Below are positions 1-8,951 of a stretch of 64,000 bases of DNA, in pieces; within the stretch, counting starts at the first letter, position 1, and the number at the start of each line of letters is the position of its first letter. Origin of the DNA: Alphaproteobacteria bacterium (lineage in GTDB: Bacteria; Pseudomonadota; Alphaproteobacteria; Caulobacterales; Maricaulaceae); contig WGNG01000009.1 of NCBI GenBank assembly GCA_016124675.1, positions 310,001-374,000 of the forward strand, given 5' to 3'. The position numbers were made by a program, and so were the translations under genes. The notes below the pieces were generated by a model. That model saw nothing but the letters and a program-made list of their open reading frames with translations. It did not search any database and had not been told where the DNA came from.

Positions 1-1109
1 CGGTGCAGGCAGTAGAAGGCGAGCAGGGCCACATCGCCCTTGCGCACCGGTTCACCGCAAATCTCGGTGTCGGCCACGGCCCGCCGGCCGAGGATCGGCG
101 CGGGTGGAAACAGCCGCATCGCCTCCTCGATCACCTGACGCGCCAGGACCAGTTTCGGCACCGCCTGCGCGTCCGGCTGGCCGGCGCCGAACACCGCATC
201 AGCCTCGGCGCGCAGGGCGTCCTGGCAGGCCTCGTCATGGGAGATCAGATACAGCGCCCAGGTCAGCGCAATCGCCGTGGTCTCATGCCCCGCCGCAATG
301 AAGGTCATCAGCGTGTCGCGGATGTCGCGGTCGGACAACGCCGCGCCGGTCTCCTCGTCACGGGCCGACAGCAGAAGCCCCAGCAAATCCTCACCCGGAT
401 CGGTGAGGGCGCGGCGGCGCCTGATCTGGGCGTCGGCAGCGGCCCGGAACACGCCGCGGGCTTTCAGCGCGCCCAGGCCCATCAGGCGCGGCGTCCATTC
501 GGGCGACGGGATCAGATCAGAATAGCGCATGCGCCCGATCTCCTCGAGCAGCACCTCGATGGCGGCGCGCACTTCACTGCGATCAAACCCCTCGCCATCG
601 GAAAACAGCGCCTGCTCGATCACCGAGAAGGTCGTGTCATTCATCACGCCATGCACATCCACCGGCCCGGACGCGCCCAGCAGCGCCTGCGCCGCATCGC
701 AGCCCGCCTGCGCCATGATGGGCACGAAGCGGTCGATCCGGCGCTTGAGGAAGGCCGGCTGCAGCGTCATGCGCTGGCGCCGCCAGCTTTCGCCATGAGC
801 GGTGAGAATGGAATCGCCCAGGATCGGCGTCAGCATGCGCAGGATGAGCGGCGATTTGCGCCAGGCCGCGACATTGTCCTGCAGAATCGACTTCATCTCC
901 GCCGCCCCGGACACTTCATGCACCCTTCGCCCCAGATAGGGACCGGACAGGCGCGTCGTCTCGAACAGCGCTTCGGGCAGGATGGCCATGGGGTTGCGGC
1001 GCATCAGCCGGGCGGTTTCGATCAGGCTGATCGGCCGTGTCAGGCCGGGCGCGCGCGCCGGCTCGAACAGGGCGTGAGGCGGTCTGGCCAATGCAAGGGA
1101 GGGCGTCAT
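1..1109 (-). CDS. cytochrome P450, C-terminus cut by window edge
   Basis: Heme-thiolate monooxygenase, partial. Reading from an ATG at 1109, 369 codons are present and the frame is still open at the window edge. The helix I oxygen-activation motif AGHETT lies at residues 273-278 (T277/T278), and the K-helix ExxR is E329-A-M-R332 (EEAMRLFPP). The cysteine heme loop should follow about 70 residues later, outside the window, so heme binding cannot be confirmed here. The N-terminus has no clear membrane anchor, as expected for a soluble bacterial P450. The substrate cannot be read from the sequence. It is divergent from sspB, with about 170 bases between them. P450 family membership is near certain; the subfamily is open. 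Confidence 0.93.
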   Translation of the reverse strand, partial: MTPSLALARPPHALFEPARAPGLTRPISLIETARLMRRNPMAILPEALFETTRLSGPYLGRRVHEVSGAAEMKSILQDNVAAWRKSPLILRMLTPILGDSILTAHGESWRRQRMTLQPAFLKRRIDRFVPIMAQAGCDAAQALLGASGPVDVHGVMNDTTFSVIEQALFSDGEGFDRSEVRAAIEVLLEEIGRMRYSDLIPSPEWTPRLMGLGALKARGVFRAAADAQIRRRRALTDPGEDLLGLLLSARDEETGAALSDRDIRDTLMTFIAAGHETTAIALTWALYLISHDEACQDALRAEADAVFGAGQPDAQAVPKLVLARQVIEEAMRLFPPAPILGRRAVADTEICGEPVRKGDVALLAFYCLH

Positions 1110-1276
1110 GGTCAGGGGTCTTTCGCCAGCGTGGCGCTTCGATTAGCACGTGCCGGGCGCCGCAACCAAGGCGCGCCAGGGTGTGCAGAGGCGCCCGCGC
1201 GCAATTGACGCGCGGCGCGACTGAGCTAGGCTCGGCGCGGGAAAGGCCAGCTTGGCTGGAGAAGGGCGGCAGGGGC

Positions 1277-1735
1277 GTGAGCAAGGACCTGATGCATTAC
1301 GACCAGCTGGCGCAGGACGCCCTGCGCGGGGTCGTGCGCAAGGCGCTGGAGCGCGCCGCCGGACCCGGCGGCCTGCCGGGCGCGCATCATTTCTACATCA
1401 CTTTCCGCACCGATGACCCGGCCTGCGATATCGATGAAAGCCTGGTCAAAGCCTATCCCAAGGAAATGACCGTGGTGCTCGAGCACCAGTTCTGGGACCT
1501 GTCCAGCGATGACGAAGGCTGGGAAGTGACGCTGCGGTTTTCCGGCGTGCCCAAATACATGCGCGTGCCCTGGCGCGCGGTGACCCGCTTCCATGACCCC
1601 AGCGTCGACTTCCGGCTGCATTTCGATTATGTGGCCCCCGGCCCCGGCGAGATCGCGCGCGCCGCCAGCGAAGCCGCCGCGCCCGGCGGCGAAGGCACTG
1701 TGGTCAGCCTCGACACCTTCCGGAAGAAGGAATGA
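1277..1735 (+). CDS. sspB: SspB-family ClpXP adaptor (alphaproteobacterial type)
   Basis: SspB tethers ssrA-tagged and other substrates to the ClpXP protease. The 152-residue protein has the alpha-type opening MSKDLMHYDQLAQDALRGVV, the core with HHFYITFRTDD and the PxxMTVVLEHQFWDL strand, and ends with VVSLDTFRKKE, a short basic tail of the kind that docks ClpX. I chose the GTG at 1277 because it keeps the family-typical start of this protein; an ATG at 1292 is the alternative. The next gene starts within its stop codon (ATGA at 1732), so the two are probably translationally coupled. The family is clear; the exact start is less so. Confidence 0.88.
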   Translation: MSKDLMHYDQLAQDALRGVVRKALERAAGPGGLPGAHHFYITFRTDDPACDIDESLVKAYPKEMTVVLEHQFWDLSSDDEGWEVTLRFSGVPKYMRVPWRAVTRFHDPSVDFRLHFDYVAPGPGEIARAASEAAAPGGEGTVVSLDTFRKKE

Positions 1736-2169
1736 CCGCGGCGGCGACGGATCCGGCTGCGCGCTTCATCGCGCTGTTTTCCGACCCGGCTCACATCCCG
1801 GCCGTGTCGAAGCATTTCGGGTTTGAACTCATCGGGCTCGACCCGTCCGCCCTCACGGTGGAGGCCTGGTTCTCGGCCCGGCCCGAATTTCTCAACCCCA
1901 ACGGATCGGTCCAGGGCGGCATCGTCACCGGCTTTCTGGACGAGGCGATGAGCGCCGCCGCCTTCATGGGCGCCGACCTCAAGGCCGCAGTCCCGACGCT
2001 GGAGATGAAGACGAGCTTTCTGCGCCCCCTGACCACGGCGCGCGCCCGCGCGCTGGGCCAGGTCGTGCGCCTGGGGTCGTCCGTGGCGTTTCTGGAAGGC
2101 CGGCTGTGGAACTCTGACGGCGCGCTGTGCGCCACCGCCTCGGCGACAGCGGCGATCCGTCCGCTCTGA
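1732..2169 (+). CDS. PaaI-type hotdog-fold thioesterase
   Basis: Predicted acyl-CoA thioesterase of the PaaI/YbgC-like hotdog family, 145 residues, which is a usual length. The central helix region carries NPNGSVQGGIVTGFLDEAMS, matching the N-x-x-G-x-x-H/Q-GG family signature around residues 55-75, and the closing strands include TLEMKTSFLRPLTTARARAL. In many members the first signature position is HGG; here it is QGG. Its ATG overlaps the sspB stop by 4 bp. The substrate is unknown; products of aromatic or fatty acyl metabolism are typical for the family. Coupling to an adaptor gene does not itself indicate function. Confidence 0.82.
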   Translation: MTAAATDPAARFIALFSDPAHIPAVSKHFGFELIGLDPSALTVEAWFSARPEFLNPNGSVQGGIVTGFLDEAMSAAAFMGADLKAAVPTLEMKTSFLRPLTTARARALGQVVRLGSSVAFLEGRLWNSDGALCATASATAAIRPL

Positions 2170-2182
2170 CCTCCGGTCTTGT

Positions 2183-2434
2183 TCAGGCCCTGATATCGAG
2201 ACTGGCCTCGGCTGCATCGCTCGCCGCCCTGATGATGGACGCTGCAGCGGCGGCCTGGTGGCGGGCGCGCATCATGTCGGCGCGCGCCTGCACGATGTCA
2301 TCCCCCCAGCCATTCTCCCGGGCGGTCCCGCCGGAAAGACCCGCCCCGGCGCGCACGGTGCGGTCGGCGGCCGCATTCAGGCGCGCCGCCGCGGGTGTGA
2401 AGGCCTGAAGGCCAATGGCGAAAACCGGGCTCAT
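2183..2434 (-). CDS. small helical protein resembling a flagellar rod/hook C-terminus
   Basis: An 83-residue Ala-rich helical protein. The C-terminal half (ADDMM-like repeat DIVQARADMMRARHQAAAAA, then IIRAASDAAEASLDIRA) resembles the short C-terminal helix of flagellar basal-body rod and hook proteins, in which a V-x-L/M-x-x-A/R-x-x-x-x-A-A pattern ends in TxDxLL-like residues. No other domain is visible. It is convergent with the thioesterase and divergent from the TipF-like gene, which also suggests a flagellar context. I do not recognise a named family, so the flagellar link is an inference from sequence pattern and neighbour. Confidence 0.55.
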   Translation of the reverse strand: MSPVFAIGLQAFTPAAARLNAAADRTVRAGAGLSGGTARENGWGDDIVQARADMMRARHQAAAAASIIRAASDAAEASLDIRA

Positions 2435-2631
2435 GTCGCCATCATGCCACGCCGGCGCCGCACCTGGCGCGCCCCGCCTTGCGCCAGGGTGAACGCCCGG
2501 TGAGCGGGCGCGTCCCGGTCGCCAGGATTAACGATGTGACAACAGTGTTTAACGCAGCTTACGCTGGTGCGGGCGCGCCTGCTGATTCGCAAGCGGGTCA
2601 GCCGGCGCGGCGGCGGAGAGACGCAACGGAC

Positions 2632-3837
2632 ATGATGGCTCGTCTGGGCGATATTCTGGTGGTGCTGACCTACGCCATGGTGGCGGTGGTGGCTGCGCTT
2701 GCGTTCCAGCGCTTTGAGCTCATGAACGCGCAGCTGGCCTGGCTGATGGGCGCGGTGGTGTTCCTCATCGCCGGTCAGGTCCATGCCGCTGCGGCCCGCG
2801 CCGAGGAACGCGCCCGGTTCGAGGCCGAGCTGAAATCCCTGCAGAGAGCCAACGCCAGCATGATCGAGACGCTCACCGAGGCCCAGGCGCGCCTCGACGC
2901 CCTGGCGGGCGGCGCGCCGGCCGCTGCGGCCCCTGCGCCCGAGGCCGGAGCGCCGCGGGATGAGACGCTGGTGGCGCAGATCCTCGCCCGGCTTGAAGCG
3001 TCCCGCCCGGCGCCTGAGCCCGCGCCCGGCGAGACCAGCGCGAGCATCGCCGCCATGGTGCGCGAGGCGCTCGATGCGAACCGGGTCGACCTCTATATGC
3101 AACCCGTTGTGGGCCTGCCCCAGCGGCGCACCTGCTTTTATGAAGGCTTTACCCGCCTGCGCACTGCTGCGGGCGAGGTGGTGGCGCCGGGCGCTTTCCT
3201 CGCCGCCGCAGAAGCTGCGGGCCTGATCGCGGAGGTCGACAATCTTCTGCTCCTGCGCTGCGTGCAGATCGTGCGCCGCCTGACCAAGTCCGACCGCCGG
3301 GTGGGCGTGTTTTGCAATGTCTCGATTCGGTCGCTGGCGGATGAGGATTTCTTCCCCGGCTTCCTCGACTTCCTGCGCCGCAATGGCGATCTCGCCGGCG
3401 CGCTGATCTTCGAGATGCCGCGCGCCGCCTTCGAGACCCGTTCGGCGATCGCGGCGCGCAACATGGCGCGGCTGGCCGATTACGGCTTCCGCTTCTCGCT
3501 CGATCAGGTCAGCGATCTCAATATCGACCTCAACGAGCTGCAGCGCGCGGGCGTGCGCTTTCTCAAAATCCCCGGCGAGCGCCTGGTGGCCGCGCTGCAT
3601 GGCGGCGAACCGGTCGCCGGACGCGAACCCGGCGCGCTGCCGCCGCAGGATATCGCCGGCCTGTTCGCCCGCTACGGCGTGGACCTGGTCGCGGAAAAGA
3701 TCGAGACCGAGGCCATCGTGGTCGAAGTGCTCGATCTCGATATCGCCTACGCCCAGGGCCATCTGTTCGGCGCGCCGCGCCCGGTGCGCGACGACGTCCT
3801 GAGCCAGGCCGGCCAGGATATGCGCCGGGCTGGATAA
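2632..3837 (+). CDS. tipF: TipF-like membrane protein with degenerate EAL domain
   Basis: Likely cyclic-di-GMP effector of flagellar placement. From the ATG at 2632 the protein has 401 residues: two hydrophobic segments near residues 5-22 and 30-48, an Ala/Glu-rich coiled coil (about 55-95), a low-complexity linker, and a C-terminal EAL domain (about 145-395). The EAL motif itself reads E171-G-F-T-R, and the DDFGTG loop has become DQVSDL, while KIETEA and QGHLFG are kept, so phosphodiesterase activity is doubtful. This order (two membrane segments, coiled coil, degenerate EAL) is that of Caulobacter TipF. The frame is open back to an upstream ATG at 2479, but 2632 begins the membrane segment. 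Named by architecture, not by alignment. Confidence 0.68.
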   Translation: MMARLGDILVVLTYAMVAVVAALAFQRFELMNAQLAWLMGAVVFLIAGQVHAAAARAEERARFEAELKSLQRANASMIETLTEAQARLDALAGGAPAAAAPAPEAGAPRDETLVAQILARLEASRPAPEPAPGETSASIAAMVREALDANRVDLYMQPVVGLPQRRTCFYEGFTRLRTAAGEVVAPGAFLAAAEAAGLIAEVDNLLLLRCVQIVRRLTKSDRRVGVFCNVSIRSLADEDFFPGFLDFLRRNGDLAGALIFEMPRAAFETRSAIAARNMARLADYGFRFSLDQVSDLNIDLNELQRAGVRFLKIPGERLVAALHGGEPVAGREPGALPPQDIAGLFARYGVDLVAEKIETEAIVVEVLDLDIAYAQGHLFGAPRPVRDDVLSQAGQDMRRAG

Positions 3838-3879
3838 GCCTTCTGGTCGGCAGCGCACGCAGGCGCCATATTCGCACGC

Positions 3880-4200
3880 ATGTCAGCACGCCCCCCCTCC
3901 GCCAGCCCTTCCCTTGTGCGCACGCTCACCTGCGTCCATGCGGCGCTGGGCGTGTGCGCCATCGCCGGCTTCCAGGCCGACCATGGACCGGCGCGCGTCA
4001 TCGTCGCCGGCCTTCTGGTGGCGGGCGTGATCGCGCTGATGGTGACGGGATATCTGGTGCGCGAGGTCGGCGGCCAGGCGCCCTATTCGGTGGTGCCCGG
4101 TTTTCCCGACCGTGCGCTCAGGCTCGCCGCCCTCGCCTGTGTGATCGTGTTCGGCGTGGTGAGCTGGCTCGGGCTGGAATACCGCCCGGACGGCGTATGA
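3880..4200 (+). CDS. small membrane protein of unknown function
   Basis: 106 residues with three likely transmembrane segments (about residues 16-32, 40-58 and 82-98). I do not recognise a family. The 4-bp ATGA overlap with the following HAD gene makes co-translation likely, and this is the best argument that it is a real gene. An element GCCATATTCGC lies 5 bases before the ATG, so the message may be nearly leaderless if that is a -10 region. A possible partner role for the HAD enzyme cannot be shown. Confidence 0.6.
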   Translation: MSARPPSASPSLVRTLTCVHAALGVCAIAGFQADHGPARVIVAGLLVAGVIALMVTGYLVREVGGQAPYSVVPGFPDRALRLAALACVIVFGVVSWLGLEYRPDGV

Positions 4201-5042
4201 GCGGCGCGGCGCGCCTGTCGGCGCTGGCGCGCGATTATGACGTCATCCTGTGCGATGTCTGGGGCGTGATCCGCGACGGGCGCGCGCTGATGCCCGCCGC
4301 GCTGGACGCGCTGGCGCGCTTTCGCGCCGGGGGCGGCACGGTGATCCTGGTATCCAACTCGCCCCAGCGCAGCCCCTGGCTTCTCAACCACCTTGCCGGA
4401 CTGGGCGCCCCTGAGGGCAGCTGGGACGGGGCGGTGACGTCTGGCGACGCAATTTTCGAAGAACTCAGCCGGCGCGCGCCGGGGCCCGCCTACAAGCTGG
4501 GGCCGGACTTTGACGACGGGCTTTATGCAGGGACCGGCCTTGCCTTCGCGCCCCTGAAGGACGCCGCCTTCATCTCCTGCACCGGGCTCATCGACTATGA
4601 GACCGAGACGCCCGGGCAGTACCGCGATCTCCTCACGGAGGGCGCGCTGCGCCGCCTGCCCATGGTGTGCGCCAATCCCGACATCGTGGTGCAGGTGGGC
4701 GGGGCGCTGCGCTATTGCGCCGGCGCGCTGGCGGCGCTGTACGAGACGCTGGGCGGCGCCGTGGTGATGGCCGGCAAGCCGCATCCGCCGATCTATGAGC
4801 TCGCCTACCGCCGGCTCGAAGCGCTGGGCGTGGAGGCGGACCGCCGCCGCATGCTGGTGATCGGCGACGGCCCGAAGACCGACATTGCCGGCGCCCAGGG
4901 CGAGGGGATCGAGGCGCTGTTCATCACCGGCGGGATCACCGGCGGGCGCATGGCTGACGCGTTCGACGTGCGCGCGGCGGCGGACCTGCTGGCCGAAGAC
5001 GGACTATCGGCGCGCTATGTGGCGCCGGCTCTGGTGTGGTGA
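4197..5042 (+). CDS. HAD-superfamily class IIA hydrolase (TIGR01459-like)
   Basis: Predicted cytoplasmic phosphatase of 281 residues. HAD motif I reads CDVWGVIRDG (about residues 18-27); the second Asp is replaced by Trp, as is usual in the NagD/TIGR01459 branch. Motif II is ILVSNSPQRS, motif III uses the Lys of GKPHPPIYE, and motif IV is VIGDGPKTDIAGA. A substrate-covering cap lies between motifs II and III, which is class IIA. The ATG at 4197 overlaps the stop of the preceding membrane protein. The substrate is unknown; the family is well supported. A bidirectional hairpin terminator follows 15 bases after the stop. Confidence 0.85.
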   Translation: MSGAARLSALARDYDVILCDVWGVIRDGRALMPAALDALARFRAGGGTVILVSNSPQRSPWLLNHLAGLGAPEGSWDGAVTSGDAIFEELSRRAPGPAYKLGPDFDDGLYAGTGLAFAPLKDAAFISCTGLIDYETETPGQYRDLLTEGALRRLPMVCANPDIVVQVGGALRYCAGALAALYETLGGAVVMAGKPHPPIYELAYRRLEALGVEADRRRMLVIGDGPKTDIAGAQGEGIEALFITGGITGGRMADAFDVRAAADLLAEDGLSARYVAPALVW

Positions 5043-5056
5043 GCGAGGCATGAAAA

Positions 5057-5082
5057 AGCCCGGACGCTCGCGCGTCCGGGCT
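5057..5082. terminator. bidirectional hairpin terminator
   Basis: Perfect 11-bp inverted repeat (agcccggacgc / gcgtccgggct) with a TCGC loop between the convergent HAD and sppA genes. A run of five A on the plus strand just before it gives the minus-strand transcript (sppA) a U tract; the plus-strand side has only a weak tail (ctctcc). Confidence 0.85.
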
Positions 5083-5107
5083 CTCCCGTGTCGTTGACAA
5101 CCCCCGC

Positions 5108-6985
5108 CTATTGCACGCGGCGGAAGGTCTCGCACTCCAGGCAGGTGGCGTAGACGCCGCGCCGGTCCGTCATCATGTTGATGCGCTCCAGCTCGGCGCC
5201 GGCCTGCGAAGCCGCCTGACCGAACAGCCCGCCCGGCAGGACGCCGGAACCGTCAAACACCGCGCCTACGAAGGACAGGCCGATCATGTCCAGGAAGGCT
5301 TTGAAGGGATCGGCCTCCTCGACGAATTCCTTGACGCGGTACTCGCCCTCTTCCAGCCCGGCGCGGGCGGCGGCCGCCGCAATGGCCTCGTCATACCCGC
5401 CCAGATGATCGACCAGGCCGCGCTCATGGGCCTGGGCGCCCGTCCAGATACGGCCCTGGGCGACCGCGTCGACCTCGTCGCGGGTCATGTTGCGCGCTTC
5501 CCCGACAACGCCGAGGAATTGCTCATAACCCGCTTCGATATTCTGTTGCAGGATGTCGGCCCAGGCGCCGGTGACCCCGCCCGTCGCCGAGGGAGCGCGG
5601 GCGGTTTCGGTCAGCGCCACGCCGTCTTCATACACGCCGATTTCGGCCAGCGTGTTCTCAAAAGTCGGGATGAAGCCGAAAATGCCGATCGAGCCGGTGA
5701 TGGTGGTGGGTTCGGCCCAGATCTCGTGCGCGGGCGCCGCGATCCAGTAGCCGCCCGAGGCCGCCACGCCGCCCATGGAGGCGATGATGATCTTGCCCTG
5801 CTCGCGGGCCAGCACCAGCTCCTCGCGGATCAGTTCCGAGGCGAAGGCCGAGCCGCCGCCGGAGTCGATGCGCAAAACGATGGCCTTCACATCATCATCG
5901 AGACGCGCCTGACGGATGAGATTGGCATGCCGGTCGCCGCCGATCACGCCGCCATCGCCGTCACCTTCGAGGATCGTGCCCACCGCGTTGATCACGGCGA
6001 TGACATCGCCGCTGCCCGACGGCTCGGGCCGGCGCGCCTCGACATAGTCAAGGAAATTGCTCGCGCGGATGCGGTTCTCGTCCTCGTCGCGGCCGAAGCG
6101 CTCTTCCATCATGGTGCGCCAGGCGCCGCGCCCCGTGAGTGAGTCGACCAGGCCGGCCTCCTGCGCGACGCGGGCGACGTCGCCATCAACGCGCGCCAGG
6201 AGCTCGGGGAAGGTGTCGGCATAGGTTTGCAGCGCGCCCGCTTCCAGGCTGCGCGCGGCTTCAACACGGGCCTGATACGCGGCCCAGATATCGCCGAACA
6301 CATAGCGCGTGGCCTCGGCGGCCTCGGGCGACATGCTGTCGCCCAGGAAGGGCTCCAGCGCCGATTTGAACGTGCCCACGCGGTAGACGTTGACGGTCAC
6401 GTTGAGGCGCTCCAGCAGCGAGCGGAAGAAGGTGCGGTAGATCGCATAGCCATTGACCATGGCGCCGCCCATCTCGTGCATGTGCACTTCGCTGGCGTGC
6501 GAGGCGAGCATGTAGCCGCCCATGGAATAGTATTCACCGTAGGCGATGATCTCCTTGCCCGCTTCGCGAAAAGCGGTCATCTCCGCCGCGATGGCGTGCA
6601 TGGCCGCCGGCGTGGCGCCCACAAGGCCATCGAAATTCACCAGCAGCGCCGTGACCTCATCGTCTTGCGCGGCCAAGCGCAGGCCCTCGACCACGTCGCG
6701 CAAAAGGATCTGGTCCGGCGTCCCGCCGCCCAGAAGCGCCGAGGTGAAGGCGTCGCCGGGCGACACCTGGCTGGTCTCTTCCACAATCACGCCGGTGGGC
6801 GAGAAGTTCAGAAGACCGCCTTCAGCCATCTCGAACTCGTCATCCCCGCCGAACAGGCCGCCGATGAGGGAAATGACGACGATCAGGATGAGGATGAGAC
6901 CAAAGACCCGCAAAATCCCGTGCTGGACCAGGCCGATCCAGCGCCAGATCCTGGCGGCGATGTTTTCATTGGCGTGTTCAGACAT
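5108..6985 (-). CDS. sppA: signal peptide peptidase SppA, 67-kDa type
   Basis: Membrane-bound serine protease that degrades cleaved signal peptides. 625 residues, the usual length of the long (tandem-domain) form. One N-terminal transmembrane segment (about residues 25-50) anchors it. The catalytic dyad is split as in E. coli SppA: K207 in GTFKSALEPF and S410 in the ASGGYW motif, with the oxyanion region RIDSGGGSAFASE upstream. I chose the ATG at 6985, with GGGAG 8 bases upstream, over an in-frame codon at 7012. It lies downstream of the PhoD gene on the same strand. Strong family assignment. Confidence 0.95.
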   Translation of the reverse strand: MSEHANENIAARIWRWIGLVQHGILRVFGLILILIVVISLIGGLFGGDDEFEMAEGGLLNFSPTGVIVEETSQVSPGDAFTSALLGGGTPDQILLRDVVEGLRLAAQDDEVTALLVNFDGLVGATPAAMHAIAAEMTAFREAGKEIIAYGEYYSMGGYMLASHASEVHMHEMGGAMVNGYAIYRTFFRSLLERLNVTVNVYRVGTFKSALEPFLGDSMSPEAAEATRYVFGDIWAAYQARVEAARSLEAGALQTYADTFPELLARVDGDVARVAQEAGLVDSLTGRGAWRTMMEERFGRDEDENRIRASNFLDYVEARRPEPSGSGDVIAVINAVGTILEGDGDGGVIGGDRHANLIRQARLDDDVKAIVLRIDSGGGSAFASELIREELVLAREQGKIIIASMGGVAASGGYWIAAPAHEIWAEPTTITGSIGIFGFIPTFENTLAEIGVYEDGVALTETARAPSATGGVTGAWADILQQNIEAGYEQFLGVVGEARNMTRDEVDAVAQGRIWTGAQAHERGLVDHLGGYDEAIAAAAARAGLEEGEYRVKEFVEEADPFKAFLDMIGLSFVGAVFDGSGVLPGGLFGQAASQAGAELERINMMTDRRGVYATCLECETFRRVQ

Positions 6986-7081
6986 GCTACCCGCTCCCAG
7001 CGATTGTTGCACGGCACCGTGAACGCTGTGCGCGTGTCTGTCCAGCGCTTGCGTCGTTAATTATCGGACAGGCGGGGCGCG

Positions 7082-8809
7082 CTAGGACACCCGCTCAACC
7101 GGCTCCACCGCGCCACCGAGGGCCGGGCGGACCCGCCAGGCGCTCTCCACCTCGCCGGTGAACTCCCGGCTGAGGATGGTCGACACCCGCACATGCTCTG
7201 CGACGGCCTCTGCGCGGCTCAGCGTCAGGCGCAGATAGCCCCTGTCGCGCACATTATTGTGCAAGATCTGCACATTGCGCTCTTCCATCATCCGCCCGAA
7301 ATCCACGTCCGGCGCATTGACGGTCTCATAGGGCGAGGGGCTGGTCACCGAGGTGACGCCGAACTCGGTCCCGCGCCGCTCGCCCGAAGCGTCCAGAAGA
7401 TCATTCGTCCACATATTATGGGTGTCGCCGGTGAGCACGATCACATCGGCGCCCGCGGCGCGCAGCCGGTCGTAGAAGCGCTCGCGGTCCACCGGAAAGC
7501 CATCCCAGCTGTCGAGATTCATCGGCACGCCGTGGGCGGTGCGCTGGGCGAACGCCCACTGGAATTGCGAGGTCAGGCGCATGCCCAGACGCAGCCAGAA
7601 CGGTGTTTCAGTCATGAAATCGGGCGCTTCCAGCCGGCCCATCAGCACCTGATTGGCGATGACCCGCCAGGGCTTGCCCTCGGCCACCGAGGTAGACAGG
7701 GTTTGCGTGATGAACTCGCCCTGCACGTCCTCGATCAACCGGCGCTGCGGGTCGCCGATCACCGTCTCGCGCCAGTGGCGCACGGCAGCCTGGTTGGCAG
7801 GATCATCGGGATCGGCGCTGACCGGGATCGGGAAGCTGGAAAAATCGATCCTGGCCGACCGCGCCGTCAGGCGCGTCTCAAGGAACATCAGGGTCGCCAG
7901 ATCGCCGATCTCGACCGCGCCATAGCGGTTGATCAGGGTCTCGCCCTCGCGCACCGGCAGCCAGTCATGATAGGCGCGCATCGCCGCATTGCGGCGCTCG
8001 GTCCAGTCGCCCTCGGTGGCGGGATCGTGATTCTCCGCCCCGTCCGCCCAGGCGTCATTCGCCGATTCGTGATCGTCCCAGATCGGCAGCCAGGCCGAAG
8101 CGGCCTTGGCCGCCTGCAGGTCCGGGTCGAGGCAGTAGAGCGAATGGCGCGTGGCATAGTCGCCCGCCGACAGGGTTTCGGTGACCGGATCGATCATGCG
8201 CGACAGGCGCTCGGCATTGTCCGTGCCATATCCGCCCATGCCGTATTCGTAGAGATAATCACCCAGATGGATCATCAGATCCGCCTGCGCCGTCTCGGCG
8301 GCATGGCGATAGGCGTTGAAGAAGCCGCGCGGATAGTTGGAGCAGGAGAAGGCGGCGATCCTGAACGTCTCCACCTGGCCCACAGGCAGGGTGCGCGTGC
8401 GGCCCGTGGGCGAGGTCTGCGTCCCGTAGCGGAAGCGGTAATGATGCCAGACGCCCGGCGCCAGCCCTTCGGCGATGATCTTGACGGGCGTTGCGCCATG
8501 GGCGCTCAGCGCGCCGTCGCGCGGCGACGCCTCGCCGCTCCAGACGATCTGCGTGAAGCCCTCGTCCAGCGCCATCTCCGCCACGACCGGACCCGGCGGC
8601 GCGCCGTCAGCCGGCGTGATGGCGGTCCACAGCACGACGCTCTGCGCCCGCGGATCGCCCGACGCCACGCCGTGCTTGAACGCGCCCTCGCGGCGCGGCA
8701 GCGGGTCGAGCTGCGGCAGATCCTCGGCGCAGGCGCTGACCGCCACGCCCATGCCGGCGGCGCCCAGAAGCGCGCCCCGGCGCGTCAGCCTGAATGTGGT
8801 GTCGGCCAT
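7082..8809 (-). CDS. phoD: PhoD-family alkaline phosphatase/phosphodiesterase
   Basis: Exported metallophosphatase that frees phosphate from organic esters. 575 residues. The start has a twin-arginine signal (LTRRGALLGAAGMGVAVSAC), typical of PhoD. An N-terminal beta domain (GAFKHGVASGDPRAQSVVLWT) leads to the calcineurin-like core: AAFSCSNYPRGFFNAY, MIHLGDYLYEYG, WDDHESANDAW, and VLTGDTHNMWT, which supply the metal-binding Asp, Asn and His residues. It lies 143 bases downstream of a TonB-dependent receptor gene that has a PHO box, so it may be phosphate-regulated, though a possible hairpin stands between them. Family call is firm; regulation is inferred. Confidence 0.93.
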   Translation of the reverse strand: MADTTFRLTRRGALLGAAGMGVAVSACAEDLPQLDPLPRREGAFKHGVASGDPRAQSVVLWTAITPADGAPPGPVVAEMALDEGFTQIVWSGEASPRDGALSAHGATPVKIIAEGLAPGVWHHYRFRYGTQTSPTGRTRTLPVGQVETFRIAAFSCSNYPRGFFNAYRHAAETAQADLMIHLGDYLYEYGMGGYGTDNAERLSRMIDPVTETLSAGDYATRHSLYCLDPDLQAAKAASAWLPIWDDHESANDAWADGAENHDPATEGDWTERRNAAMRAYHDWLPVREGETLINRYGAVEIGDLATLMFLETRLTARSARIDFSSFPIPVSADPDDPANQAAVRHWRETVIGDPQRRLIEDVQGEFITQTLSTSVAEGKPWRVIANQVLMGRLEAPDFMTETPFWLRLGMRLTSQFQWAFAQRTAHGVPMNLDSWDGFPVDRERFYDRLRAAGADVIVLTGDTHNMWTNDLLDASGERRGTEFGVTSVTSPSPYETVNAPDVDFGRMMEERNVQILHNNVRDRGYLRLTLSRAEAVAEHVRVSTILSREFTGEVESAWRVRPALGGAVEPVERVS

Positions 8810-8895
8810 GTCCGCGCCCCTCCCTCAAGAATCGCGCCGCCAGACTTGCAGCAACGTGCGCAAAAGCAAGTCCTTGCGCCGGCGCAGCACGGAAA

Positions 8896-8928
8896 CGGCC
8901 GGCGGCGGGCCCCCTCCCGCGCCGGCCG
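8896..8928 (-). terminator. possible terminator between receptor gene and phoD
   Basis: Inverted repeat cggccggcg / cgccggccg, extended inward by cggg/cccg with one bulged base. It lies just past the stop of the TonB receptor gene (minus strand). The minus-strand tail is only TTTCC, so termination may be partial and allow readthrough into phoD. Confidence 0.45.
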
Positions 8929-8951
8929 CCATTCCCCCGCTGGATCCTGCG

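Noticed and set aside
3-1208. A 401-codon plus-strand open frame across the start of the window
   Set aside because: It is the antisense of the cytochrome P450 gene; the minus-strand frame has the AGHETT and ExxR motifs, and the plus frame is low-complexity Arg/Gly/Ala.
2528-2552. CtrA site (TTAA...TTAA) upstream of the TipF-like gene
   Set aside because: The two TTAA are 21 bases apart, not the TTAA-N7-TTAA spacing.
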